From: an uncultured Clostridium sp.
GTDB taxonomy: Bacteria > Bacillota > Clostridia > Clostridiales > Clostridiaceae
Assembly: GCF_937920395.1 (NCBI RefSeq)
Contig: NZ_CALEVF010000046.1
Location: 1 to 36,531, forward strand
DNA: 36,531 nt
Direction of reading: 5' to 3'
Position 1 is the first letter of the stretch; every line of letters begins with the position of its first letter. Of the stretch, positions 8,075-16,672 are shown one piece after another. The notes below the pieces were generated by a model, which was not told the origin of the DNA, did no database searches, and saw only the letters and a program-made list of their open reading frames with translations. The translations under genes were made by a program, and so were the position numbers.

Positions 8075-9358
8075 TTACACTGAAACTTTATGTTGATTAA
8101 TTAATTTATAAGTTACCTTATTTTTTCTATTAACTAGAGCTACAACTCTATTCATCTCGTTATTAACTATCATGTACCCTTCATCTACACCCATTCCTGG
8201 TTTTGCTAAGCATTGGTCTGCTCCACAAGCAATAGCAATGTTTGTACATACTTCTGCAGATCTATTAGTTTCATTACATGTTCCACCACAATATGCTCCA
8301 AGTCCATGTTTTTTGCAGTAAAGTATTGATTCAATTATATTATTAACACCACCTAAGTCTGGTGTTTTTATTTGAAGCATATGGCCTGCTTTATTATCCG
8401 CAAATAATACTACGTCATCATAAGTATTACACCATTCGTCTGCAACTAATTCTACATTAATCTTTCTATTATCTAGTTCTGCTGTTAAATCTCTTAATGC
8501 TTCCATTTGTCTTTCTCTTTGCTCAACATCCATTGGGCCTTCAATTCTCAACTTAAATGGTTTTGCTGCTTCTTCTAAAACCGCAATATAATCAGCCATA
8601 ACCTTTGTATCATTTTTAAATGCAACCCCTATTGTTCCGTATACATCTATATGAAATATTGGATTATAGTCCTCACTAGTTCTTAGCTTTAACACCCTAG
8701 CACTTAACCACTTAACATATTCTAATAATTTCTCACCCTTAAGACCTAATTTTTCTTCTACATTGTTTATTAATGCATGAGGCATTACATCTGCACCCTT
8801 TATTATCATTTTATCTACGCTACTATATCTATCATCCCCTGATTGTGTAAAAATAGGAATTCTCTTAATTTCTACGCCAGTGTTGTATTCTTCACGCACG
8901 ATTTCTGCCATAGTTACTTTTTTAGATTTTGCTACAGCATCAAGAATAGCCTGAGTTATTCCATATCTTATAGCCGTATGAAGACGTTTACCATCAATTA
9001 ACATATGATCAAATTCTTCTGCGAGCATTTTAAAACTTTCTAATTTTCTACCTATTAATTTTGGTACTATTTCTTTTTCTATAATTGGTATAAAATCCTT
9101 TGCGAGAAATAGTGGATCTCTTCCACCAGCCCCAGAATATTGTACTGCCGCACAGTCTCCATAAGCCACCTGACCATCTTCAAGTATAATCATTACTGAT
9201 ATTGATTCTCCAGCTTGTCTAATGGATTTAAATCCTTCTGTTACTGCTTCACCTACATATGAAAATCCGTCATGTTTTGCACCTCTTTTTATAGCCCTTT
9301 GATCATCAAAATAAAACCCAGTTCTTCCTGTTGAACATACTACATCAATAATTTTCAT
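8075..9358 (-). CDS. mal: Methylaspartate ammonia-lyase
   Basis: A 427-residue enolase-superfamily enzyme that deaminates (2S,3S)-3-methylaspartate to mesaconate, second step of the methylaspartate route. Counting from the ATG at 9358, the key residues of characterised clostridial and Citrobacter enzymes fall at identical numbers: His194 (MPHALI), Lys331 (QIKTPDLGG), and Mg ligands Asp238 (HIDVYG), Glu273 (RIEGP) and Asp307 (VADEW). The AVQYSGAGGRDPLF and GGTCNETNRSAE segments are also characteristic. A C-terminal extension of about 14 residues beyond the 413-residue C. tetanomorphum enzyme is visible. The start follows AAGGAG; a GTG 9 nt upstream is ignored. It sits between glmE (44-nt gap) and the mesaconase alpha gene. 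Confidence 0.97.
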   Translation of the reverse strand: MKIIDVVCSTGRTGFYFDDQRAIKRGAKHDGFSYVGEAVTEGFKSIRQAGESISVMIILEDGQVAYGDCAAVQYSGAGGRDPLFLAKDFIPIIEKEIVPKLIGRKLESFKMLAEEFDHMLIDGKRLHTAIRYGITQAILDAVAKSKKVTMAEIVREEYNTGVEIKRIPIFTQSGDDRYSSVDKMIIKGADVMPHALINNVEEKLGLKGEKLLEYVKWLSARVLKLRTSEDYNPIFHIDVYGTIGVAFKNDTKVMADYIAVLEEAAKPFKLRIEGPMDVEQRERQMEALRDLTAELDNRKINVELVADEWCNTYDDVVLFADNKAGHMLQIKTPDLGGVNNIIESILYCKKHGLGAYCGGTCNETNRSAEVCTNIAIACGADQCLAKPGMGVDEGYMIVNNEMNRVVALVNRKNKVTYKLINQHKVSV

Positions 9359-9402
9359 AATATACACATCTCCTTATATAATTTTAAATTAATAAATAAT
9401 TT

Positions 9403-10860
9403 TTATGCTTTTGCTGGCCTTCCTATAAGTGTCCCATTTCCTACTGCGAATACATCGTCTATAGTCATTTGAAAACTAACTTCTCTTTTTTCAAATTTTG
9501 CTCTCTCTTCAAGTTTTTTGATATTAAAGTTTTTTAATTCATCTGAAAATGGAAGATTCCCAAATTTAAAATATCTTATTGCTCCATCATTATCTCTTGC
9601 AGGCATCATTTTACCAGCATTATATTTACTTGGAGCAAATGGCACATCAATAATCCCCATTTGGAACCCTTTAACTACACCCATAGCTAAATCACCTTTT
9701 CCAATTTTATATATCATATCTACCATGCACTTTGTCTCAGCTTTTATTACTCCCATCTCCATCATTAAGTCTTGGGACATATGCATTTTTTGTCCTTTTA
9801 ATAAATTTAAAGTCATCTTTGTAGTCTTTATACCCTCAGCATTAGCTTCTTTAGTAGGTATACCTACAGCTTCATGTGGGGTTTTCACTATTACTTTTGT
9901 CGCCCCAGCAAGTGCTGCCGTTGCGGCGCCCGTAGATATAACTCCAAAAGCCTCTGCTTCATCTTCTGGAAATCCTCCCATCCACTCATGCAAAACTGTT
10001 GTTAAATATATATCATTATATCCATTAGCCTTTAAGTATTCATTACATTGCTGTTCTAAAGCTCTTATTGCTGCTACATCTTGTATTAAATTTCCACACT
10101 GACCATATCCAACTGTAATGTTTTTAACTCCTTGCTCCGCAGCAAGCAAAGCCTCTATTATTCCAACTGCATTTGATGTGCTAGGGGGAACTAGTGTTCC
10201 TGTTAATGGTCCAAATGGCTCTCTATTTATTGATATTCCTTGTTCTTCATAAAATCCAACAAGTCTATCACAATATTGCCAGTCCAAAATTGACTTTGTT
10301 AAAGGTGCATTTTTTGCATATGGAATATTGTACGATATACATCCACCTTCATTTGAAGTCCAACCTGAAGCATGTGTTATTTCAGCTAATAACCTTGCAT
10401 CTGGAGTTCCATGTCTTGATTCTAATGGGACATTTATTGCTTCAAAAACTTGCCTGCATCCCTTAACTCCATGATTAACTGCTGGGAATCCATTTAATAG
10501 CGATCGTCCTGCCTTTATACTCTCTTTTATTCCAATCTCACATTCATCATATCTATTAAGTCTTGTATAACTATCTATTGTTGTTGGTAGCAAATCTGCT
10601 CCACCCTCAATTTCTAAATACTTTAATAATTCAATATGCTTATCAATTAAGGCAACCCCTGCTCTTGGCTGTGCTAATGTTATCCCGGCTTCTTTAGCCT
10701 TCCTTAGCTTTTTTGCAAAGTTTTTATGATCTGGAATTTTCTTATTGTATTCTACAGCTTCTTTTAAATCTACCTCTTTACCTGTTGGCCATTGCTCTAA
10801 TACTTCTTTTCTAACCTCAAAGAAGTCATCCGTAGTCCATTTTTTATTTTTTATTTCCAA
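9403..10860 (-). CDS. glmE: Glutamate mutase epsilon subunit (TTG start)
   Basis: The 485-residue large subunit of adenosylcobalamin-dependent glutamate mutase, which with the sigma subunit converts (S)-glutamate to (2S,3S)-3-methylaspartate. It contains [49 protein letters not shown] (here SGWTSNEGG), [14 protein letters not shown] and [13 protein letters not shown] segments, typical of GlmE. Length agrees with clostridial homologues. The start codon is TTG at 10860, preceded by AGAGGGGG; starting here aligns the N-terminus (EIKNKKW) with known GlmE proteins, so the rare start is well supported. It lies 21 nt after glmL. Activity needs coenzyme B12; no cobalamin gene or riboswitch was seen in the window. 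Confidence 0.97.
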   Translation of the reverse strand: MEIKNKKWTTDDFFEVRKEVLEQWPTGKEVDLKEAVEYNKKIPDHKNFAKKLRKAKEAGITLAQPRAGVALIDKHIELLKYLEIEGGADLLPTTIDSYTRLNRYDECEIGIKESIKAGRSLLNGFPAVNHGVKGCRQVFEAINVPLESRHGTPDARLLAEITHASGWTSNEGGCISYNIPYAKNAPLTKSILDWQYCDRLVGFYEEQGISINREPFGPLTGTLVPPSTSNAVGIIEALLAAEQGVKNITVGYGQCGNLIQDVAAIRALEQQCNEYLKANGYNDIYLTTVLHEWMGGFPEDEAEAFGVISTGAATAALAGATKVIVKTPHEAVGIPTKEANAEGIKTTKMTLNLLKGQKMHMSQDLMMEMGVIKAETKCMVDMIYKIGKGDLAMGVVKGFQMGIIDVPFAPSKYNAGKMMPARDNDGAIRYFKFGNLPFSDELKNFNIKKLEERAKFEKREVSFQMTIDDVFAVGNGTLIGRPAKA

Positions 10861-10881
10861 TGATATTACCCCCTCTAATAA

Positions 10882-12276
10882 TTACATTTTCACTAAATAT
10901 TTTTTCATAATCCTTACTGCTTTATCCGGATAATATTCGGATAATAACCCCATTGCAGATAATATATAAGTTTTATCAATCAAATACATTGCTTTACGTG
11001 GTTTTAAATACATTGGATTTTCTTCATCAAAGGCTCCTGCTTTTAAAATATCTTTTGGATTCTCACTGTGTACTAATACTCCACCTGTCCCTATCATGTA
11101 TTTCACTTCCATAAGATCTTTACCTATTTGAGTGTACATGGCTCCCATTGGTGTGTGTGTACTTTCAATCGTACCTACATGCCTCTCCATTGATAACTCT
11201 GTTGCAACTTTAGCCATAGCCTCATCAAAATGTATTTCCTCCTTAGTCGTCGGAACCATCTTTATGTGTTCTACTCTATATTTACAATTTGCATCAATAT
11301 CTATTTTCCTCTCAACATCGCAAAGATACTTTCTCATCTTCCTGCTGCCAGCTGCTTCTCTTAGTGAAATTGCAGAATATCTCATTCCAAGATCACCTTC
11401 AACCGTTCTCTTAGCAAAAGGTTCCTCAAGGCCCCTTGTGGTAACCCCACCCTTCGTAGGTTCCCCTTCTGCTATAGAATGTATATCTGTTGTTGCACCA
11501 CCAATATCAACTACTATTAAATCCCCTAAACCGCTTTCCTCATCACTACCATCACTAAGTATCCTTGCAGCCTTTAGCACTGCTGCTGGTGTTGGCATTA
11601 AAATACCTTTTATTAGTTCTTCTGCATTACCGAGCCCCTTGGCGTCAATTATTTTTTCCATAAATACTTTTCTAATTTCTTCTCTCGCTGGCTCTACATT
11701 TAGTTTATTTAGCGCTGGCATTACATTCTCAGTAATTGTAAAATACATTTTTGCTTTAGTAAATATTTGTCTTACCTCATCGCTTGCTACCTTATTTCCA
11801 GCTACAACTATTGGTAGTCTAACTTCATTTTCAGCTAACATTTTTGCATTGTGTATAATGCACTTTTTGTTACCACCATTAGTTCCACCTGCAAGAAGTA
11901 TTATATCTAAGTTTGAATTTTTAATTTCTTTTATTTCATCTAAAGTTAATTCATAACTATATACTTTTAATACTCTTGCTCCAGCTCCAAGTGCAGCTCT
12001 TTTGGCAGCCTCTGCAGTTAACTCTGGCACAAGTCCAATAGCTATCATTTTAAGTCCTCCTGCAGCTGAGGAGCATGCTAATTTCTTAATAAAATTAACA
12101 TTTTTTCCAATTATTTTTTTTTCTATTTCTAAATAGGCTTTTTCAAAGCCTATCATTATATTCTCCTCTATTGTGGTTATATCTTTAGCTGTAGCAATTA
12201 CCTCTTCCTTTTCGAGATCTACAACCGTTAATTTTGTATAGGTACTTCCAAAATCTATGAGTAAATAAGCATCCAC
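10882..12276 (-). CDS. glmL: Glutamate mutase reactivation/accessory factor GlmL (GTG start)
   Basis: A 464-residue ASKHA-fold ATPase of the MutL/GlmL family, encoded between the two glutamate mutase subunits in clostridia and thought to reactivate the mutase by exchanging damaged cobalamin. It has an N-terminal phosphate-binding loop (LIDFGSTYTKLT), a second nucleotide motif (LIVVDIGGATTDIHS) around residue 255, and IILLAGGTNGG in between. The GTG start at 12276 directly abuts the glmS stop codon; its AAGGAG site lies in the last codons of glmS, pointing to translational coupling. GlmE follows after 21 nt. The function is from family knowledge. Confidence 0.93.
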   Translation of the reverse strand: MDAYLLIDFGSTYTKLTVVDLEKEEVIATAKDITTIEENIMIGFEKAYLEIEKKIIGKNVNFIKKLACSSAAGGLKMIAIGLVPELTAEAAKRAALGAGARVLKVYSYELTLDEIKEIKNSNLDIILLAGGTNGGNKKCIIHNAKMLAENEVRLPIVVAGNKVASDEVRQIFTKAKMYFTITENVMPALNKLNVEPAREEIRKVFMEKIIDAKGLGNAEELIKGILMPTPAAVLKAARILSDGSDEESGLGDLIVVDIGGATTDIHSIAEGEPTKGGVTTRGLEEPFAKRTVEGDLGMRYSAISLREAAGSRKMRKYLCDVERKIDIDANCKYRVEHIKMVPTTKEEIHFDEAMAKVATELSMERHVGTIESTHTPMGAMYTQIGKDLMEVKYMIGTGGVLVHSENPKDILKAGAFDEENPMYLKPRKAMYLIDKTYILSAMGLLSEYYPDKAVRIMKKYLVKM

Positions 12277-12708
12277 TTATATCACTCCTTGTAATTTTGT
12301 AATTCCTAAATCCTCTCTTAAATCGTGTATTGTTGTCTCAAGTGAAGTATTTGGTGGATATATTCTATCAAATCCCATTGCACGAAATCTCTTAGTTACT
12401 TCTTGCCAATTTTGTTTTCCTACAACTATATTTCCACCTACAAGAAGCAATATACCATCCAAACCTGCTTCATCACATTTTTCTCTTATACCCCTGCAAT
12501 CGATTTCACCTTGTCCGTAAAGCGAAGATACTATTATAGCATCAGCATTAGTTTCAACAGCTGCATTAATAAAATCCTCTTGTGGAGAAAGTACTCCTAT
12601 ATTTATAACATTGAATCCAGCTTCTGTTAAAGCATAATCTAAAATTTTATTACCAACAGCATGACAATCTGATCCTATTACTCCTAGAACTAAAGTCTTT
12701 TTAGTCAT
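12277..12708 (-). CDS. glmS: Glutamate mutase sigma subunit (cobalamin-binding)
   Basis: The 143-residue cobalamin-binding small subunit of glutamate mutase. The B12 signature D-x-H-x-x-G is Asp14-Cys15-His16-Ala17-Val18-Gly19, with His16 the expected lower axial cobalt ligand; the accompanying SSLYGQGE and LLVGGN motifs that line the nucleotide tail are both present. The start is the ATG at 12708, preceded by a GGGGG site; an in-frame extension to 12756 has no support. It is the first structural gene after the regulator (52-nt gap) and abuts glmL. Confidence 0.96.
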   Translation of the reverse strand: MTKKTLVLGVIGSDCHAVGNKILDYALTEAGFNVINIGVLSPQEDFINAAVETNADAIIVSSLYGQGEIDCRGIREKCDEAGLDGILLLVGGNIVVGKQNWQEVTKRFRAMGFDRIYPPNTSLETTIHDLREDLGITKLQGVI

Positions 12709-12760
12709 TTTAAAAAACCCCCTAAATAATTTTTTAAAACATTTATAACTTTTCAAAACA

Positions 12761-13729
12761 TTATTTTTTGAACTCTATCTCGATAATCTTCGACTTAAGT
12801 GCTTTTACTGAGCCATCATCTAAACTATACAAAAATTGTATTATCTCCTTATTACTGAAATTCATATTATTTACATCAATAAATCTACCAGGTGACACTA
12901 TCATCACATCTGATTTTTGAATTATATCCTTAAGTTCAGTATCATCAGTAGTATTTGAGTATTCTATATCAATTTCAGATAATCCCGCTTTTTCTAACGC
13001 TCTTTTTACTTTAAACATGAATTGTTCAGATATACATACAAATGCAAACTTTGTATGCTCAACATATCTAGCAATCTTAACTATTGGTTCTAAATTAGGT
13101 TTTATAGCAACTCCCAGAATTTCTTTATTAAGGCCCACCGTTAATTTTGTAACTTCATTAACGTGATTGAATGTGGTTATTATAAACTCAGCCTTTCCAA
13201 TCTTATCTTTCGTATCATTGTCCATCTTTTCTAATTCACTTATGGTCATATGCATTACATTCATATTACTATTATCACTAAGTTGCTCACTAAACATTTT
13301 AGCTTGTTCTATATTGCACTCTACGTATATTGCTACTATTTTCTCCATCAACTGTTTTTTCTCAACTACCCTTTGTATTACTAAATCTAAAAACGCTTCC
13401 GGTTCCATTCCTATTTCTAAAGCTTCCTCTAGTCCTAAGTCAACAAATTTTACAATCTTTTTTTTCACATCTAGGCTCTCCCAACATACAGCTTCTTCAA
13501 CTACAAATGTTCCCTTTCCTTGATATGATTTCAAAGCTCCATCTTGCTCCAATTCTTTATACGCAGCACTTACAGTATTTCTACTTACATTTAACTGCTG
13601 GGACAATTCTCTTTCTGTAGGTAATTTTGCTCCAACCCTTAAAGTTCCTTTTTTAATTGCATCCATAATTTGTATTTTAACTTGAATATGAAGTAGAACT
13701 CCATTGTTTTTATTTATTTCAATGTTCAT
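12761..13729 (-). CDS. GntR-family transcriptional regulator with unassigned C-terminal domain
   Basis: A 322-residue regulator with an N-terminal GntR winged helix (about residues 8-75; [25 protein letters not shown] is the helix-turn-helix with its recognition helix). The remaining roughly 240 residues do not look like the FCD, UTRA or aminotransferase domains common in this family; they contain two alpha/beta-like halves (for example [13 protein letters not shown] and [14 protein letters not shown]) that could bind a small ligand. It is the first gene of the methylaspartate operon, so it likely senses glutamate or a pathway intermediate and controls its own promoter (inferred). The start at 13729 follows GGAGGG. 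Two near-identical repeats in its promoter are candidate binding sites. Confidence 0.88.
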   Translation of the reverse strand: MNIEINKNNGVLLHIQVKIQIMDAIKKGTLRVGAKLPTERELSQQLNVSRNTVSAAYKELEQDGALKSYQGKGTFVVEEAVCWESLDVKKKIVKFVDLGLEEALEIGMEPEAFLDLVIQRVVEKKQLMEKIVAIYVECNIEQAKMFSEQLSDNSNMNVMHMTISELEKMDNDTKDKIGKAEFIITTFNHVNEVTKLTVGLNKEILGVAIKPNLEPIVKIARYVEHTKFAFVCISEQFMFKVKRALEKAGLSEIDIEYSNTTDDTELKDIIQKSDVMIVSPGRFIDVNNMNFSNKEIIQFLYSLDDGSVKALKSKIIEIEFKK

Positions 13730-13740
13730 AAAAATCCCTC

Positions 13741-13808
13741 CTAATCCATGTTTTATTATTGGACTACTCCACTTCTTACTTATATTACCATATGGACTAA
13801 TCCACTTC
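13741..13808 (-). promoter_or_regulatory. Candidate operators of the GntR regulator
   Basis: On the minus strand the 16-mer GAAGTGGATTAGTCCA (13793-13808) recurs as GAAGTGGAGTAGTCCA (13760-13775) with one mismatch and 33-bp spacing, about three helical turns. The core TGGA-N4-TCCA is palindromic. A third half-like copy, TGGATTAG, overlaps the ribosome-binding region at 13741-13748. The upstream copy fills the spacer between the proposed -35 and -10, the downstream copy lies just past -10. This geometry suits repression or ligand-relieved control by the dimeric GntR protein. Confidence 0.6.
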
Positions 13809-13810
13809 AA
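13782..13810 (-). promoter_or_regulatory. Candidate promoter of the methylaspartate operon
   Basis: On the minus strand, TTGAAG (13805-13810) and TAATAT (13782-13787) are separated by exactly 17 nt, matching a vegetative sigma factor promoter (4 of 6 at each box). It would drive gntR through citF. One operator-like repeat occupies the spacer. Confidence 0.5.
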
Positions 13811-13943
13811 TTGCTAATTTGTAGGCATTTAATGTTATTTTTATCCCTTTAGCTCAATTAGGCATGATTATCTAGCTTATTCTTAGTTTTATACTATATT
13901 TTACATTTTAGTAAAAATATATTATTTTGGTCAAAAAAATAAA

Positions 13944-13973
13944 AGCCACAGGCATAATAATTTAACCTGTGCT
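13944..13973 (-). terminator. Terminator after citG
   Basis: Arms AGCCACAGG (13944-13952) and CCTGTGCT (13966-13973) pair with one bulge; on the minus strand the stem is followed by CTTTTATTTTTTT. It ends the citG transcript before the gntR operon promoter. Confidence 0.65.
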
Positions 13974-14032
13974 ATAAATTGGCTCAAATATGGTCTCATA
14001 TATTTGTCAAATGAATATGATCTTAATTCTTT

Positions 14033-14911
14033 CTATATATCATTGCTACTCATGTATTGTTCTACAAGAAATAAAAATATTGTTACGGAAAGCAAATCCG
14101 CACTTCCACCAGGGCTTATATTTTTCTCTATAAACTCTACACATAAACTATCAATTTTACTCCTACCAATATCAGTTTTCATTCCTCCAAGTTTAATTAT
14201 ATCTATTGTTTTTTTTCTTACGTCTAGTAGAACCTGTGGATTATGTCTATAAATTATAGTAGTGTCATCGCATATTTGCATTATCCCAATCAGTGTATGA
14301 ACTAGCCTATCATTGATATTTAGCTGTAAATTTTGTTTATAAAAATTCAGTGCAAAATTGAAAACTGTAGGCATCCCCTTTTCTACTTCACCACGTACGC
14401 CTTGAATTTTATATTTTAAAAATAGTTTTTCACCGTGGCTTAACTGAGCATTATCTTCTAAAGATGAAAGTTCATTTTCTACTATTCCTTTAGTCATTTC
14501 CTTTATAATATCTTGAATACATTTAAACTCTTTTTTTTCAAAAATTGCTTTTCCTGTAGCAGCGCAAGCAACGCCCATTAAAAAAAGCATACCCTTATGA
14601 GTATTAATCCCTTTAGTTTTAGCAAACATATCTTTTTCAGCCTCTACTCCTATTCGTCTAATTCCATTAAAAATTTCTTTATATGTTTTGCCAGAAAGAC
14701 CTTCTTGGACAAATAAAGCTAAATACTTACTTAAAGTCGAAGTACTATCTATAAAAGTATATAAATTCATATCCGTGTGAGCTCCATTAGACACTGGAGA
14801 TATTAATCCTGGTGATGGAAAACAAGATATTTCATATATCATTGCCTGAATTGCAAAGCTACTAATTGTCATCGAAACTTTGTTTATTGTATATACTTTT
14901 TCATCTTCCAT
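14033..14911 (-). CDS. citG: Triphosphoribosyl-dephospho-CoA synthase
   Basis: A 292-residue CitG-family enzyme that joins ATP and dephospho-CoA to make 2'-(5''-triphosphoribosyl)-3'-dephospho-CoA, the precursor of the lyase prosthetic group. Family motifs: SPGLISPVSNGAHTDM near residue 34, the NTHKG segment (KGINTHKGMLF), GVRGEVEKGMPTV, and the C-terminal SPGGSADLLSVT. The start is the ATG at 14911 with GGAGAG upstream. It is a single gene between a divergent promoter region and its own terminator, and it is transcribed away from citC-citX, which complete the same maturation route. Confidence 0.93.
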   Translation of the reverse strand: MEDEKVYTINKVSMTISSFAIQAMIYEISCFPSPGLISPVSNGAHTDMNLYTFIDSTSTLSKYLALFVQEGLSGKTYKEIFNGIRRIGVEAEKDMFAKTKGINTHKGMLFLMGVACAATGKAIFEKKEFKCIQDIIKEMTKGIVENELSSLEDNAQLSHGEKLFLKYKIQGVRGEVEKGMPTVFNFALNFYKQNLQLNINDRLVHTLIGIMQICDDTTIIYRHNPQVLLDVRKKTIDIIKLGGMKTDIGRSKIDSLCVEFIEKNISPGGSADLLSVTIFLFLVEQYMSSNDI

Positions 14912-14938
14912 CTTATCTCTCCAATTATTTTTGAAATT

Positions 14939-14967
14939 ATTATAATAAAAACTTTTATGTAAATCAA
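14939..14967 (-). promoter_or_regulatory. Candidate citG promoter
   Basis: TTGATT (14962-14967) and a perfect TATAAT (14939-14944) on the minus strand with a 17-nt spacer, 28 nt before the citG start. No operator-like copy of the gntR repeats was found here. Confidence 0.55.
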
Positions 14968-15035
14968 TTACATTATAATCCTTATTTTTTTAAATTTCCT
15001 AAAAATTAAATATTTTTATTTTCAGGTTATTTATC

Positions 15036-15064
15036 TTTACATAATTTAGGATAAAGAATAAACT
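15036..15064 (+). promoter_or_regulatory. Candidate citC-citX-permease promoter
   Basis: TTTACA (15036-15041) and TAAACT (15059-15064) on the plus strand with a 17-nt spacer, about 40 nt before the citC start. Together with the citG promoter it makes the 194-nt gap a divergent control region. Confidence 0.45.
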
Positions 15065-15105
15065 ATCTTTATAGATATGGTAAAACTTTCATAAGGAGGC
15101 TTTTC

Positions 15106-16149
15106 ATGTATGGTTATAATGTTGAAAGAATTAATTTAAAGGATGAATATAAGTTAAGAGAAGTTAAAGATTTTCTACAAACATTTGGGCTACTACTTGA
15201 TGACAACGTCGATTATACTATAGTTATTAGACAAAATGAAGATATTAAAGCCACTTGCTCTAAGTCAAAAAACGTGTTCAAATGTTTTGCAGTTTCAAAT
15301 GATTTAAGAGGAGAAGGTGTATGCACTATATTGCTAAATGCACTATCGGATAAACTTTTTAATGAAGGTATTTATCATAATTTTATATTCACTAAAGTAA
15401 AAAATACCGATATATTTACATCACTAGGATACAAACTTGTACATAAGATAGAGAATGTAGCCCTACTTGAAACTGGAATATATGATATAAAAGAATATTT
15501 ACAAACTGTAAAAAAAGAATACAATATAACTTCAAATATTCAAAGGTCAGCAATAGTTATGAATTGCAATCCCTTCACCTTGGGACATCTGTATTTAATA
15601 GAAGAGGCCGCAAGGCAAAGCGAAGAAGTGCTGGTATTTATAGTTGAAGAAGATAAATCCTCTTTCCCATTTATCTATAGATATGGTATGGTTAAAGAGG
15701 GTGTTTCCCATTTGAATAATGTGCGGGTGATTAAAGGTGGAGAATATATTATTTCACAGGCTACCTTCCCATCCTATTTTTTAAGAAAAGAAGATGTAAT
15801 ACTAAAGGCATATACTACATTAGATGCATCAATTTTCGGAAGATATTTTTGTAAAGCTCTAAATATAACTAAAAGATTTATAGGAGAAGAGCCTTATTGT
15901 AAAGTTACAAACGCTTATAATGAAGCCTTAAAAGGAATACTACCCACATATGGAGTCGAAGTTGTAGAAATAAAAAGGAAAGCCATTATGGGCTGCATTA
16001 TCAGTGCTTCAAAGGTCAGGAAGTTAATTAAGGAAGAACAAATAAACCATATTGAACATATAGTACCTATTTCGACATGGAAATTTTTAAATACTCTAGT
16101 AGGAAAGGAGATAGTGGAGAAAATAAGAATCAGCGATTCTCCACATTAA
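15106..16149 (+). CDS. citC: [Citrate/citramalate lyase] acetate:SH-acyl-carrier ligase
   Basis: A 347-residue lyase ligase that acetylates the thiol of the carrier-bound prosthetic group with acetate and ATP, turning the lyase on. The N-terminal third looks like a GNAT-type acyltransferase fold (FKCFAVSNDLRGEGVCTILLNAL), followed by a nucleotidyltransferase domain with NCNPFTLGHLYLIE near residue 152, containing the family's ATP-binding H-x-x-L-I arrangement, and a late ISASKVRKLI motif. AAGGAGG precedes the ATG. It leads a three-gene unit with citX (7 nt later) and a permease. Because the local lyase is probably a citramalate lyase, this ligase probably serves that enzyme. Confidence 0.92.
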   Translation: MYGYNVERINLKDEYKLREVKDFLQTFGLLLDDNVDYTIVIRQNEDIKATCSKSKNVFKCFAVSNDLRGEGVCTILLNALSDKLFNEGIYHNFIFTKVKNTDIFTSLGYKLVHKIENVALLETGIYDIKEYLQTVKKEYNITSNIQRSAIVMNCNPFTLGHLYLIEEAARQSEEVLVFIVEEDKSSFPFIYRYGMVKEGVSHLNNVRVIKGGEYIISQATFPSYFLRKEDVILKAYTTLDASIFGRYFCKALNITKRFIGEEPYCKVTNAYNEALKGILPTYGVEVVEIKRKAIMGCIISASKVRKLIKEEQINHIEHIVPISTWKFLNTLVGKEIVEKIRISDSPH

Positions 16150-16156
16150 TTATGAT

Positions 16157-16672
16157 ATGTATACAGCAGACGATATAATGCTCGCAAGAGAAGTACGAAT
16201 TAAATATCAAGAGGACCTAGTGAAGCAATATAAAATTCCACTACTGGTTATTAGAGTTAATTATCCAGGGATTAACAAAAACAATTATTATTCACATGAA
16301 ATAACTATGATTATGGACAAAATAATCTGTGAACTGTTTTCTTATTCTATTATTTTCAAAAAAATCATTACAACTGCAGAAGGCTTAATTGTAATCATGT
16401 GCATTAATAATGAAGCAAGAGCTATTAAATTAATTACACTTAATTTAGAAGATAACCACATTTTAGGGAGATGTGTAGACCTAGATGTATATGATGAAAA
16501 AGGTAAAAGTATTAGTAGAAGAGATTTTGGGTTAGAAATGAGAAAATGTTATATTTGTGACGATATAGCTCATATTTGCGTAAGAAGTAAAAAACATAGC
16601 ATAGAAGAGGTTGAAGAATTTATTAAAAGAAGATTTTTAGAATATACGAAAAAGATCGTAGGTGTTATATGA
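16157..16672 (+). CDS. citX: Holo-ACP synthase for citrate/citramalate lyase
   Basis: A 171-residue CitX-family apo-carrier phosphoribosyl-dephospho-CoA transferase, which moves the CitG product onto Ser14 of CitD. The diagnostic C-terminal block is complete: LGRCVDLDVYDEKG, then ISRRDFGLEMRKCYICDD and AHICVRSKKH, with the paired cysteines and the RRD motif. The start at 16157 has no clear Shine-Dalgarno site; the 7-nt gap after citC suggests translational coupling. The stop codon overlaps the next gene's ATG (ATGA). Confidence 0.92.
   Translation: MYTADDIMLAREVRIKYQEDLVKQYKIPLLVIRVNYPGINKNNYYSHEITMIMDKIICELFSYSIIFKKIITTAEGLIVIMCINNEARAIKLITLNLEDNHILGRCVDLDVYDEKGKSISRRDFGLEMRKCYICDDIAHICVRSKKHSIEEVEEFIKRRFLEYTKKIVGVI

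Noticed and set aside
9518..10102. Long open frame (194 codons) on the plus strand inside glmE
   Set aside because: It lies wholly antisense to a well-supported gene, has no recognisable product and is a codon-bias shadow. The same applies to the 274-codon frame at 11132-11956.
13741..13808. Short CRISPR-like repeat array in the gntR promoter
   Set aside because: Only two and a half copies, partly palindromic, with a promoter in the spacer; operator sites fit better.
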